In this document: positions 7,270 through 16,896 of the stretch, piece after piece
Layout: each line of letters begins with the position of its first letter
How positions within the stretch are numbered: position 1 is the stretch's first letter
Assembly: GCF_006494375.1 (NCBI RefSeq)
Contig: NZ_VHIZ01000056.1
Coordinates: forward strand, 62,001-126,000
Source: Pantoea anthophila
GTDB lineage: Bacteria > Pseudomonadota > Gammaproteobacteria > Enterobacterales > Enterobacteriaceae
DNA: 64,000 nucleotides
Direction of reading: 5' to 3'
Made by a program: the position numbers and the translations under genes
Notes under the pieces: model-generated
Seen by the model: only the letters and a program-made list of their open reading frames with translations
Database searches by the model: none
What the model was told of the DNA's origin: nothing

Positions 7270-8523
7270 ATGATGAGCAAACCGTCATTTTCACTGACAC
7301 GACGTCAGGCACTGCTTTCCGGCGCGGCGCTGGGCGCAGCCTGGATCATTCCGGGATTACGCAATGCGGTCTGGGCGGCCGGGTCGGACGCGCCGGAAAA
7401 AGCGCAGGTGCGGGTCGGGTTTATTCCGCTGACCGACTGTGCGCCGGTGGTGATGGCGTCGGTGAAAGGCTTCGATAAAAAGTATGGCCTGACGCTGCAG
7501 GTCAGCAAAGAGGCGAGCTGGGCAGCGGTGCGCGACAAGCTGACCTCCGGTGAACTGGATGCGGCGCACGTGCTCTACGGCATGATCTACGCGCTGCAGC
7601 TCGGCGTGGCGGGGCCACAGCACGACATGGCCAACCTGATGACGCTCAACCATAACGGCCAGGCCATTACCCTGTCGAACCAGCTGAAGGGTCAGGGCGT
7701 GACCGATCTGGCGAGCCTGAAAAAGGCGGTCGACAGCCGCCCCAAAGGCAGTCTGACCTTCGCCCACACCTTTCCCACCAGCACCCACGCGATGTGGCTC
7801 TACTACTGGCTGGCCAGTGCCGGAATTAATCCGTTTGAGGATATCCGCACCGTGGTTGTGCCGCCGCCGCAGATGGTGATGAACATGAAGATCGGCAACA
7901 TGAGCGGCTTCTGCGTCGGTGAGCCGTGGAACCAGCGTGCCATCAGCGACAGCATCGGCTTTACCGCCGCCACCAGCCAGCAGATCTGGCCGGAGCATCC
8001 GGAGAAAGTGCTCGGCACCCGCGCGCAGTGGGTGAAAGAGAACCCCAACACCGCCCGTGCGCTGACCGCCGCCGTGCTGGACGCCGCGCGCTGGATCGAC
8101 GCCTCAGACGATAACCGCCGCGAAACCGCGCAGGTGCTGGCCGGACGCGCCTGGATCAACACCCGCGTCGACACGCTGCAGGGGCGGATGCTGGGCCAGT
8201 ATGAGAACGGTCTGGGCCAGACGTGGCAGGACGCCCATCCGATGCGCTTTTTCGACAACGGCAACGTCAGTTTTCCGTGGCTCTCCGACGGCATGTGGTT
8301 CCTGACCCAGATGAAACGCTGGGGCCTGCTCACCCACGATCCCGATTACCTCGCGGTGGCCCGCCAGATCAACCGCCTCGATATCTATAAAGAGGCGGCC
8401 AGCGCGGTGGGCCAGGTTGCCGTGCCCGCCAGTGAGATGCGCAGCAGCACCCTGATCGACGGCAAAGTCTGGGATGGCAGTGACCCTGCCGCCTACGCCG
8501 CCAGTTTCGCTATCAAACGTTAA
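7270..8523 (+). CDS. nasF: Nitrate ABC transporter, periplasmic substrate-binding protein NasF
   Basis: 417 residues. A twin-arginine-type signal (SLTRRQALLSGAALGAAW) leads into an NMT1/NrtA-type nitrate-binding fold (VGFIPLTDCAPVVMA, FPTSTHAMWLYYWLA, GFCVGEPWNQRA). The protein captures nitrate or nitrite in the periplasm for NasE and NasD. I chose the start at the tandem ATG (7270/7273) preceded by AGGGG. An upstream in-frame extension to 7165 would run through the leader terminator and is unlikely. It is the first gene of the nasFED-CB-A-cobA operon and lies 11 bp before nasE. Confidence 0.95.
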   Translation: MMSKPSFSLTRRQALLSGAALGAAWIIPGLRNAVWAAGSDAPEKAQVRVGFIPLTDCAPVVMASVKGFDKKYGLTLQVSKEASWAAVRDKLTSGELDAAHVLYGMIYALQLGVAGPQHDMANLMTLNHNGQAITLSNQLKGQGVTDLASLKKAVDSRPKGSLTFAHTFPTSTHAMWLYYWLASAGINPFEDIRTVVVPPPQMVMNMKIGNMSGFCVGEPWNQRAISDSIGFTAATSQQIWPEHPEKVLGTRAQWVKENPNTARALTAAVLDAARWIDASDDNRRETAQVLAGRAWINTRVDTLQGRMLGQYENGLGQTWQDAHPMRFFDNGNVSFPWLSDGMWFLTQMKRWGLLTHDPDYLAVARQINRLDIYKEAASAVGQVAVPASEMRSSTLIDGKVWDGSDPAAYAASFAIKR

Positions 8524-8534
8524 GAGAGGTCGTT

Positions 8535-9407
8535 ATGAAAACTGACGCGCGCGCCGTGGCGCAGCCGGTGAACCCCCCGAGCCGTGCCACCGTGATCCCG
8601 TTACAGGTCACCCCAAAAATCGCGCCCCGTCCGGCGCGTCTGCGGCCTCTGCTGCAGCGCACCATTCCGGCCGCGGGCGGCCTGCTGCTGCTCCTGCTGG
8701 TGTGGCAGCTCGCCGCGCTGGTGGAACCGGCGTTTCCGTCGCCTTACGTGACCTGGCAGGCCGCGCAGACCCTGTTCGCCGATCCGTTCTACAGCAACGG
8801 CCCCAACGACCAGGGCATCGGCTGGAACGTGCTGGCCTCGCTGCAGCGCGTAGCCATCGGCTTTGGCCTCGCCGCGCTGGTGGGCATTCCGGCAGGCTTT
8901 CTGCTGGGGCGGTTCACCTTTCTCGCCCGGATGGGCAATCCGGTTATCGCCCTGCTGCGTCCGGTGAGTCCGCTGGCCTGGCTGCCGATTGGCCTGCTGC
9001 TGTTTCAGCGCGCCGAGCCGGCTGCCAGCTGGACCATTTTCATCTGTTCCATCTGGCCGATGATCATCAACACCGCCGAAGGCGTGCAGCGCATTCCGCA
9101 GGATTACCTCAACGTGGCGCGGGTGTTACAGCTCTCTGAATGGACGGTGATGCGCCGCATTCTGCTGCCCGCCGTGCTGCCCGCTGTCCTTACCGGGGTG
9201 CGCCTCTCTATCGGCATCGCCTGGCTGGTGATCGTCGCCGCTGAAATGCTGACCGGCGGACTGGGCATCGGCTTCTGGATCTGGAATGAGTGGAACAACC
9301 TCAACGTGGCCAACATCCTGATCGCCATTCTGATTATCGGCGTGGTCGGCCTGCTGCTGGAGCAGGGGCTGATGCTGCTGGTGCGTCGCTTCAGCTGGGA
9401 AAAATAA
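8535..9407 (+). CDS. nasE: Nitrate ABC transporter permease NasE
   Basis: 290 residues. A hydrophilic, Pro-rich N-terminus of ~35 residues precedes about six membrane helices. The binding-protein-dependent permease (EAA-type) loop is visible at GVQRIPQDYLNVARVLQLSEW. The protein belongs to the NtrB/SsuC group of permeases. It forms the inner-membrane channel for nitrate uptake with NasD and NasF. An AGAGG Shine-Dalgarno precedes the ATG, and nasD follows 10 bp downstream. Confidence 0.94.
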   Translation: MKTDARAVAQPVNPPSRATVIPLQVTPKIAPRPARLRPLLQRTIPAAGGLLLLLLVWQLAALVEPAFPSPYVTWQAAQTLFADPFYSNGPNDQGIGWNVLASLQRVAIGFGLAALVGIPAGFLLGRFTFLARMGNPVIALLRPVSPLAWLPIGLLLFQRAEPAASWTIFICSIWPMIINTAEGVQRIPQDYLNVARVLQLSEWTVMRRILLPAVLPAVLTGVRLSIGIAWLVIVAAEMLTGGLGIGFWIWNEWNNLNVANILIAILIIGVVGLLLEQGLMLLVRRFSWEK

Positions 9408-9417
9408 GGGGAAGAGC

Positions 9418-10206
9418 ATGAAACACATTATTCGCGTTCAGCAGGTGAGCCAGCGTTTTAACACCGCCAGCGGCGAGTTCCTGGCCCTCGACAACGTCAG
9501 TTTTGATCTCCACGAAGGCGAAACCCTGAGCCTGATCGGTCACTCCGGCTGCGGCAAATCGACGCTGCTCAACCTGATCGCCGGGTTGACCCGCCCCAGC
9601 AGCGGCGTACTGCTCTGTGACAACCGTGAGATCACCGGTCCCGGCCCGGAGCGCGCCGTGGTGTTTCAGAACCATTCGCTGCTGCCGTGGCTGACGGCCT
9701 TTCAGAACGTCGAGCTGGCGGTGCAGCAGGTGTTTAAAGGACGTCTCACCCGCGCGGAGATGCACGACTGGATCGAGCACAACCTGAATCGGGTGCAGAT
9801 GAGTCACGCCATGCACAAGCGGCCAGGCGAAATCTCCGGCGGCATGAAGCAGCGCGTCGGCATTGCACGGGCGCTGGCGATGAAGCCACGCGTGCTGCTG
9901 CTGGATGAGCCGTTTGGCGCGCTGGATGCCTTAACCCGCGCACATCTGCAGGACAGCGTGATGCGCATTCAGCAGGAGCTGAACACCAGCATCGTGCTGA
10001 TTACCCATGACGTCGATGAGGCGGTGCTGCTCTCCGATCGGGTGCTGATGATGACCAATGGCCCTGCCGCGCAGATTGGCGAGATCCTCACCGTCGATCT
10101 GCCGCGTCCCCGCGCCAGGGTGGCGCTGGCCGATGAGCCGCGCTATCACCAGCTGCGCCAGAAGGTGCTGCATTTCCTCTATGAAAAACAGACCACGGCG
10201 GCATAG
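9418..10206 (+). CDS. nasD: Nitrate ABC transporter ATP-binding protein NasD
   Basis: 262 residues with the full set of ABC motifs: Walker A GHSGCGKST, Q-loop VFQNHSLLPW, signature SGGMKQR, Walker B VLLLDEPFGALD and the switch His (LITHDVDEA). It matches the NrtC/NrtD-like nitrate ATPases. It energises NasE. The Shine-Dalgarno is GGGGAAG, and the stop is 10 bp before the nasCB start. Confidence 0.94.
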   Translation: MKHIIRVQQVSQRFNTASGEFLALDNVSFDLHEGETLSLIGHSGCGKSTLLNLIAGLTRPSSGVLLCDNREITGPGPERAVVFQNHSLLPWLTAFQNVELAVQQVFKGRLTRAEMHDWIEHNLNRVQMSHAMHKRPGEISGGMKQRVGIARALAMKPRVLLLDEPFGALDALTRAHLQDSVMRIQQELNTSIVLITHDVDEAVLLSDRVLMMTNGPAAQIGEILTVDLPRPRARVALADEPRYHQLRQKVLHFLYEKQTTAA

Positions 10207-10216
10207 GGAGCAGACC

Positions 10217-13200
10217 ATGAGGCAACGGTTGCTGGTGATAGGCAATGGCATGGCGGGGATGCAGATGGTGGAGCGGCTGGTGCAGCGTGCGCCGCAGCGC
10301 TTTGCTATCACGGTCATTGGCCGCGAGCCGCACGGCAACTACAACCGCGTGCTGCTCTCGCCGGTGCTGGCCGGGGAAATGGTATTCGATGAAACCCTGA
10401 TCCATGACCCTGACTGGTATCAGCGGCACGGCGTCACGCTGCTGAGCGGTGAAACCGTGCTGCAGATCGACCTGGCGGCCCGCACGCTGCAGACCTGTCA
10501 GCGCCAGCTTGGCTGGGATCGGCTGGTGTTTGCCACCGGATCACGGCCGCGCCGGCCTGCGATCCCCGGCATTGAGGGCGATAACGTCGTGACGTTTCGC
10601 AGTATTGCAGATGTCCGGCAGCTGCTGGCGGGTGAGGGGCCAATCGTGGTGCTGGGTGGCGGCTATCTCGGGATTGAAGCCGCGGCGGCGCTGCGCGCCC
10701 GGGGACGGGCGGTGACGCTGGTTCATCACAAGCCCTGGCTGCTGGATCGTCAGCTGGATGCTCAGGCGGGCGGGCAGCTACAGGCGGCTCTGGAGCAGCG
10801 CGGTATCCGCTGTCTGCTGAACAACGGCATTGCGGCCATCGGCAAAGCAGATGTGACGCTGACGGATGGCCAGCGCTGCGCCGCCCGTCAGGTGGTGATC
10901 GCCATCGGCGTTGAGCCGGAGGTGACGCTGGCCAGGGCGGCGGGGCTGCCCTGTCAGCGCGGCATTCTGGTCGATGGCCAGCTGCGCAGCGCGGTCAGCG
11001 GGGTGTATGCCGTGGGCGAGTGTTGTGAACACCAGGGTGAAACCCTGGGGCTGGTGGCCCCCTGCCTGGCGCAGGCTGAGATTCTGGCGGCGCAGCTGGC
11101 GGGATCGCCGCAGCCCGATTTCGTCAGTCAGCCGCTGGCGACCCGGCTCAAAGTCAGCGGCATTTCGCTGTTCAGCGCCGGGGATATCAGTGAGGGGGAA
11201 TCCCTCCACAGTTTCGATCCGCTTTCCGGCGACTATCGCCGTCTGTTTCTTCGCCAGGGCCGCCTGCGCGGGGTGCTGCTCTCTGGCGACACCCGGCAGG
11301 GCCCGGCACTGCTGGCGCGTCTGCAGCGGGGCGAGGCGGTCACGCTTAACGCCCTGTTCGACCCCGATCAACCTGAACCGCAGCCGCAGGCTGCAGAGAG
11401 TCCTGAGATGAGTAAACCCGTATTAGCCGTGGTCGGTCACGGTATGGTCAGTCACTACTTTCTTGAGCAACTCGTTGCCCGCCAGCTGCATCAGCATTAC
11501 CACATCGTGGTGTACGGCGAGGAGTTGCAGCCAGCCTACGATCGGGTTCATCTCTCCGACTACTTCAGCGGCAAAGCGGCGGATGCGCTGTCGCTGGTCA
11601 GCGCAGACTTTTTTGCCCTGCAGGGGATTGAACTGCGCAGCGGCTGTCAGGTGGTGGCAATCGATCGGGCGCAGCGCAGCCTGCGCGACAGCGCGGGCAA
11701 TGAGCTGGCGTGGGACAGGCTGGTGCTGGCAACCGGTTCACGCGCGTTTGTGCCGCCGGTGCCGGGCCACGATGGCGACCGCTGCTTTGTCTACCGCACC
11801 CTGGACGATCTGGATGCAATCGCCGCCTGCGCCCGCCACAGTCAGCGCGGTGTGGTGATCGGCGGCGGCCTGCTCGGTCTGGAGGCGGCCAACGCCCTGA
11901 AGCAGCTCGGGCTGGAAACCCACGTGGTGGAGTTCGCGCCACGGCTGATGGCGGTGCAGCTGGATGAGGGCGGGGCGCTGATGCTGCGCCAGAAGATCGA
12001 TGCGCTGGGCGTCACGGTTCACACCTCGAAGCAGACCGACATCATTGAGCCGCAGCCGGACGGCAGCGTGGTGCTGCGGTTTGCCGACGGCAGCGCGCTG
12101 CCCACCGATCTGGTGCTCTTCTCCGCCGGTATCCGGCCGCGGGATGAGCTGGCGCGGGAGGCGGGCCTGACGCTCGGCCCCCGCGGCGGCATTGAAATTA
12201 ACGACTGCTGCCAGACCAGCGATGCGGCGATCTTTGCCATTGGCGAATGCGCCTTGTGGAACGGGCAGATTTTCGGGCTCGTCGCCCCCGGTTACCAGAT
12301 GGCACGGGTGCTTGCCGGACATCTGGCTGGAGAGCCTGCGGCCTTCAGCGGTGCCGACATGAGCACAAAACTGAAGCTGCTGGGGGTGGAGGTGGCGTCG
12401 TTCGGCGACGCGCACGGGCGCACGCCGGGCAGCCAGCACTATTACTGGAGTGATGGCCCTAAAGGCATCTACAAAAAGATCGTGGTCTCCGCGGATAACA
12501 CCCGGCTGCTGGGGGGCGTGCTGGTGGGCGACAGCAGTGAGTACACCTCGCTGCTGCAGATGATGCTCAATGCATTGCCGCTGCCCGCAACCCCGGAAAG
12601 CCTGATCCTGCCTGCACTGGGCGGTGCGCCGAAAGCGCCCGGCGTCGCGGCGCTGCCCGACAGTGCGCAGGTCTGCTCCTGCCACAACGTCAGCAAGGGC
12701 GATATCTGTGCGGCGGTTCAGGCCGGATGCGGGGAGATGAGTAGTATCAAAAGCTGCACCCGAGCCGCCACCGGCTGCGGCGGCTGCGCGGCACTGGTGA
12801 AGCAGGTCATGGAGTATGAACTGGAAAACCTCGGCGTCGAGGTGAAGAAGGATGTCTGTGACCATTTCAGCTATTCGCGTCAGGAGCTGTATCACCTGGT
12901 GCGGGCGGGGGAGTTCAGAACCTTCGATGCGCTGCTGGCGTCTCACGGCAAAGGCCAGGGCTGCGAAGTGTGCAAACCGCTGGTGGCGTCGCTGCTCGCT
13001 TCCTGCTGGAACGACTACCTGCTCAGACCGGCGCATCTGCCGTTGCAGGACACCAACGATCGCTACTTCGCCAACATCCAGAAAGATGGCACCTACTCCG
13101 TCGTGCCGCGCGTGCCGGGGGGCGAAATCACGCCGCAGGGGCTGATTGCCATTGGTGAGGTGGCGGCGCGCTACGATCTCTACACCAAAATCACCGGCGG

Positions 13201-14281
13201 CCAGCGTATCGACCTGTTTGGCGCGCGGCTCGACCAGCTGCCCGACATCTGGCAGACGCTGCTCGACGCCGGGTTTGAAACCGGTCACGCCTATGGTAAG
13301 TCGCTGCGCACCGTGAAGTCCTGCGTCGGATCGACCTGGTGTCGCTATGGCGTGCAGGACTCGACCGCCTTCGCTATCGCCCTGGAGAACCGCTACAAGG
13401 GACTGCGCGCGCCGCACAAGATCAAGATGGCGGTTTCCGGCTGCACCCGCGAATGCGCCGAGGCGCAGAGCAAGGATATCGGGGTGATCGCCACCGACAA
13501 GGGCTGGAACCTCTACGTCTGCGGCAATGGCGGCATGAAGCCGCGTCACGCCGACCTCTTCGCCAGCGATCTCGATGATGCCACGCTGCTGCGCTATGTG
13601 GATCGCCTGCTGATGTTCTACATCCGCACCGCCGATCGTCTGCAGCGTACCAGCGTCTGGATGGACAATCTGGAGGGCGGTCTGGACTATCTGCGGCAGG
13701 TGATCATCGAGGATAGCCTCGGGCTGGGCGCGACGCTGGAGGCGGAGATGCAGCAGGTGGTCGACGCTTACCAGTGCGAGTGGCAGACCACGCTGGCGGA
13801 CCCGTCGCGCCTGGCGCTGTTCACCCCAACCCTCAACAGCGCGCAGCCGGATGAGACGCTGCACTACAGCCGGGTTCGCGGTCAGCGTCAGCCTGAAGCG
13901 GTGGCCGCGCGGCCGCTGTTACAGCTGCCTGCCGAGCCGTGGAGTGCCATCTGCGCGCTGGAGGCGATTCCGCCTCAGGCGGGGATCGGTGCGCGCCTCG
14001 GCAGCGAACGGGTGGCCCTGTTCCGCTTTGGCGAGACGCTCTATGCGCTGGAGGATCGCGAGCCCGGCAGCGATGCCAGCGTGCTGTCGCGCGGGATTCT
14101 GGGCGATGTGGGCGGCGAACCGGTGGTGATCTCCCCGCTCTATAAACAGCGGGTGCGGCTGCGTGACGGACAGAGCCTGGATAACCCGCAGCATCAGCTG
14201 CGCTGCTGGCCGGTGAAGCTGGAAGCGGGGCAGATCTGGCTGGCAAACCGTCCGCTTAACCCGCTGGCGCAGGCATCATGA
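10217..14281 (+). CDS. nasB: NasC-NasB fusion: nitrate reductase FAD/NADH subunit joined to siroheme NADH-nitrite reductase with built-in NirD domain
   Basis: 1354 residues in one uninterrupted frame. Residues 1-397 are a NasC-type FAD/NADH oxidoreductase (VIGNGMAGMQ dinucleotide fold; IVVLGGGYLGIEAA), in Klebsiella a separate electron-donor subunit for NasA. Residue 398 is a Met beginning a second, NirB-type flavoprotein (VVGHGMVSHYF, GVVIGGGLLGLEAA). Near 815-875 lies a CxC..CxxC BFD [2Fe-2S] domain and near 885-930 a second BFD-like segment. The siroheme/4Fe-4S core follows with CVGSTWC (1036-1042) and CTREC (1076-1080). A Rieske-fold NirD domain without cluster ligands occupies ~1241-1345. 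The start follows GGGAG. Internal re-initiation at 11408 is possible because a purine-rich AGAGAG lies just upstream. The 3' end overlaps nasA by 4 bp. Confidence 0.93.
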   Translation: MRQRLLVIGNGMAGMQMVERLVQRAPQRFAITVIGREPHGNYNRVLLSPVLAGEMVFDETLIHDPDWYQRHGVTLLSGETVLQIDLAARTLQTCQRQLGWDRLVFATGSRPRRPAIPGIEGDNVVTFRSIADVRQLLAGEGPIVVLGGGYLGIEAAAALRARGRAVTLVHHKPWLLDRQLDAQAGGQLQAALEQRGIRCLLNNGIAAIGKADVTLTDGQRCAARQVVIAIGVEPEVTLARAAGLPCQRGILVDGQLRSAVSGVYAVGECCEHQGETLGLVAPCLAQAEILAAQLAGSPQPDFVSQPLATRLKVSGISLFSAGDISEGESLHSFDPLSGDYRRLFLRQGRLRGVLLSGDTRQGPALLARLQRGEAVTLNALFDPDQPEPQPQAAESPEMSKPVLAVVGHGMVSHYFLEQLVARQLHQHYHIVVYGEELQPAYDRVHLSDYFSGKAADALSLVSADFFALQGIELRSGCQVVAIDRAQRSLRDSAGNELAWDRLVLATGSRAFVPPVPGHDGDRCFVYRTLDDLDAIAACARHSQRGVVIGGGLLGLEAANALKQLGLETHVVEFAPRLMAVQLDEGGALMLRQKIDALGVTVHTSKQTDIIEPQPDGSVVLRFADGSALPTDLVLFSAGIRPRDELAREAGLTLGPRGGIEINDCCQTSDAAIFAIGECALWNGQIFGLVAPGYQMARVLAGHLAGEPAAFSGADMSTKLKLLGVEVASFGDAHGRTPGSQHYYWSDGPKGIYKKIVVSADNTRLLGGVLVGDSSEYTSLLQMMLNALPLPATPESLILPALGGAPKAPGVAALPDSAQVCSCHNVSKGDICAAVQAGCGEMSSIKSCTRAATGCGGCAALVKQVMEYELENLGVEVKKDVCDHFSYSRQELYHLVRAGEFRTFDALLASHGKGQGCEVCKPLVASLLASCWNDYLLRPAHLPLQDTNDRYFANIQKDGTYSVVPRVPGGEITPQGLIAIGEVAARYDLYTKITGGQRIDLFGARLDQLPDIWQTLLDAGFETGHAYGKSLRTVKSCVGSTWCRYGVQDSTAFAIALENRYKGLRAPHKIKMAVSGCTRECAEAQSKDIGVIATDKGWNLYVCGNGGMKPRHADLFASDLDDATLLRYVDRLLMFYIRTADRLQRTSVWMDNLEGGLDYLRQVIIEDSLGLGATLEAEMQQVVDAYQCEWQTTLADPSRLALFTPTLNSAQPDETLHYSRVRGQRQPEAVAARPLLQLPAEPWSAICALEAIPPQAGIGARLGSERVALFRFGETLYALEDREPGSDASVLSRGILGDVGGEPVVISPLYKQRVRLRDGQSLDNPQHQLRCWPVKLEAGQIWLANRPLNPLAQAS

Positions 14282-16896
14282 ACAGCACCTGTCCCTATTG
14301 TGGCGTGGGCTGTGGCGTCTGCGTCACGCCGCAGGAGTCGCAGCAGGCCGTTGTCACCGGCGATCCGCACCATCCTGCCAGTCTGGGCCGGTTATGCGTC
14401 AAGGGCGCGGCGCTGGGCGAGACGCTGACGCCGGAAGGCCGGTTGCTGACGGCCAGGGTCGACGGCCAGCCGGTCAGCCTGGTCTCCGCGCTCGATGCGG
14501 CGGCGGCGGGGCTGCGCGCGGTAATCGATCGCTATGGGCCGGAGGCGGTAGCGTTTTACGGCTCCGGTCAGCTGCTGACCGAGGATTACTACGTCGCCAA
14601 TAAACTGATGAAGGGCTACATCGGCGCCGCCAACATCGACACCAATTCGCGGCTCTGTATGGCGTCCGCCGTGGTGGGATATAAGCGGGCGCTGGGCGCG
14701 GACGCAGTGCCCTGCTGTTATGAGGATCTGGAGCAGGCCGATCTGGTGCTGCTGGTCGGCTCTAACGCCGCCTGGGCGCACCCGGTCGTCTGGCAGCGGC
14801 TGATGCAGGCGAAGCAGCTGCGTCCGGCGATGCGCATCGTGGTGCTGGACCCGCGCCGGACCGCGAGCGGCGATCAGGCTGATCTGCACCTGCCGCTGCG
14901 TCCCGGCAGCGATGCGGTGCTGTTTTCCGGCCTGCTGCACTGGCTGGCACAGACGAAGGGTCTGGATGCCAGCATGCTGCCGCACCTCAACGGCGTCTCA
15001 GAGACGCTGGCCGCGGCGGCGGCGTGGGATGTGGTTCGGGTGGCGGTGGAGTGCGATTTAACCGTGCAGCAGGTGACGCACTTTTTCCGGCTGTTCAGTG
15101 AGCACGATCGGGTGCTGACGCTCTGGTGTATGGGGATCAATCAGTCCGTCACCGGCAGCGACAACAATCAGGCCATCCTCAATCTGCATCTGCTGAGCGG
15201 CAAAATAGGCCGCTCGGGCTGCGGTCCCTTTTCGCTGACCGGACAGCCAAATGCCATGGGTGGCCGCGAGGTGGGCGGGCTGGCGAACCAGCTGGCGGCG
15301 CACATGACGTTTACCGCAGAAGATTGCGACCGGGTGCAGCGTTTCTGGCGCAGTCCGGTGATAGCCCGCCAGCCGGGGCTGACCGCGCTGGAACTGTTCA
15401 GGGCGATCGGGGAGGGCAGCGTGAAAGCGGTGTGGATAATGGGGACCAACCCGGCGGTGTCGATGCCTGAGGGCAACCGGGTGGCGCAGGCGCTGGCGGC
15501 CTGTCCGCTGGTGATTGTGTCCGATGTGATGGCGCAGACTGACACCAGCGCCTTTGCCGATATCCTGCTGCCTGCCCAGGGCTGGGGCGAGAAGAGTGGC
15601 ACCGTGACCAACTCAGAGCGGCGGATTTCACGTCAGCGCCCTTTCGTCAGCGCACCGGGTGATACCCGGCCAGACTGGTGGCTGCTGGCTCAGGTGGCGC
15701 AGCGGTTAGGGTTCAGTGAGGGGTTTAACTGGCAGCATCCGTCGGAGATCTTCCGCGAACATGCTGCGCTGTCCGGTTTTGAGAACGGGGGGCAGCGGGC
15801 ATTCGATATCAGCGGGCTGGCGCAGCTGAGTCAGGCGGAGTGGGACGCGCTGCGTCCGGTGCAGTGGCCGGTAAACGCTGACCACCCCCGGGGCTGCGCC
15901 CGGCTGTTCAGCGATCGGCGCTTTTTTCATCCGGACGGTAAAGCGCAGTTACGGGTGCCGGCAACGCCGCACGCTGTGCCGCGTGATGCGGCTTATCCGC
16001 TGCTGATGAACAGCGGTCGGGTGCGCGACCAGTGGCATACCATGACCCGGACCGGGCTGGTGCCGCGCCTGATGCAGCATTGTGATGAGCCGTTTGCGGC
16101 ACTGCATCCGGCGGATGCCGTGCAGTATGGTGTGACGCCGGGCGGGCTGGCGCGGGTGCAGTCGCAGCAGGGCTGGATCAGCGTGCGGGTGCGTGCGGAT
16201 GCCGGGATGCGGCGCGGCGAGCTGTTTGTGCCGATGCACTGGAACCGGCAGTTCAGTCAACAGGGGCACGTTGACATGCTGGTTGCCGCCCGGGCCTGTC
16301 CTTTTTCCGGGCAGCCTGCGCTGAAGCAGACGCCCGTGCGCATCCTGCCGCTGGCGGTGCAGTGGCAGGGCTGGCTGTGGCAGCGTGGGATGACGCCGCC
16401 CGCCGGATTGCGTTACTGGGCGCGCGTGCCCTACCCGGCGGTGCAGCGGTTTGCGGTGGCGGGCGAGGGTTCGCCGCAGGCGTGGCTGGCCGATCATGCG
16501 GATCTGACCGGTTGTGAGGTGCAGGTCGCCACCGGCAGCGGCAGTGACTACCGGCTGCTGGCCTGGCGCGACGGCGCGTTGCAGCTGGCGTTTTACGCCG
16601 GCACAGCGCAGCCGGCGCTGGAGAGTGCGTTTGTCGCGGCGGCCTTCCGGACTGCCCCGCAGGATGCGGCCGGGCGGCACAGCGTGCTGGCCGGTCGGGC
16701 CGCAGAGGGCAGGGCGACGGGCCGGATAATCTGCAGCTGTATGGCGGTGGGTGAGCAGGCGATTTTACAGGCGATGGCGCAGGGGTGCCGGTCGACTCAG
16801 GCGCTGGGCGAGAGGCTGAAGTGCGGCACACAGTGCGGCTCCTGTATTCCGGAGCTGAAGCAGCTGTTGTTGTCTGACGTGGTGGTGGAGGAATGA
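14278..16896 (+). CDS. nasA: Assimilatory nitrate reductase catalytic subunit NasA
   Basis: 872 residues, the usual length. The N-terminal [4Fe-4S] motif is CPYCGVGCGV..LCVKG. Bis-MGD molybdopterin signatures follow (STGQLL-equivalent FYGSGQLLTEDYY; GTNPAVSMPE; MNSGRVRDQWHTMTRTG). A C-terminal BFD-like [2Fe-2S] domain (ICSCMAVGE..CGTQCGSC) receives electrons from the NasC-type module. The enzyme reduces nitrate to nitrite in the cytoplasm. The start overlaps the nasCB stop (ATGA) and the stop overlaps the methyltransferase start, so the three genes are translationally coupled. Confidence 0.96.
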   Translation: MNSTCPYCGVGCGVCVTPQESQQAVVTGDPHHPASLGRLCVKGAALGETLTPEGRLLTARVDGQPVSLVSALDAAAAGLRAVIDRYGPEAVAFYGSGQLLTEDYYVANKLMKGYIGAANIDTNSRLCMASAVVGYKRALGADAVPCCYEDLEQADLVLLVGSNAAWAHPVVWQRLMQAKQLRPAMRIVVLDPRRTASGDQADLHLPLRPGSDAVLFSGLLHWLAQTKGLDASMLPHLNGVSETLAAAAAWDVVRVAVECDLTVQQVTHFFRLFSEHDRVLTLWCMGINQSVTGSDNNQAILNLHLLSGKIGRSGCGPFSLTGQPNAMGGREVGGLANQLAAHMTFTAEDCDRVQRFWRSPVIARQPGLTALELFRAIGEGSVKAVWIMGTNPAVSMPEGNRVAQALAACPLVIVSDVMAQTDTSAFADILLPAQGWGEKSGTVTNSERRISRQRPFVSAPGDTRPDWWLLAQVAQRLGFSEGFNWQHPSEIFREHAALSGFENGGQRAFDISGLAQLSQAEWDALRPVQWPVNADHPRGCARLFSDRRFFHPDGKAQLRVPATPHAVPRDAAYPLLMNSGRVRDQWHTMTRTGLVPRLMQHCDEPFAALHPADAVQYGVTPGGLARVQSQQGWISVRVRADAGMRRGELFVPMHWNRQFSQQGHVDMLVAARACPFSGQPALKQTPVRILPLAVQWQGWLWQRGMTPPAGLRYWARVPYPAVQRFAVAGEGSPQAWLADHADLTGCEVQVATGSGSDYRLLAWRDGALQLAFYAGTAQPALESAFVAAAFRTAPQDAAGRHSVLAGRAAEGRATGRIICSCMAVGEQAILQAMAQGCRSTQALGERLKCGTQCGSCIPELKQLLLSDVVVEE

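Noticed and set aside
11738..13864. 708-codon open frame on the minus strand within nasB
   Set aside because: It is antisense to a clearly conserved gene, rich in Arg, His, Gln and Leu as expected from a high-GC shadow frame, and has no domain, signal or Shine-Dalgarno.
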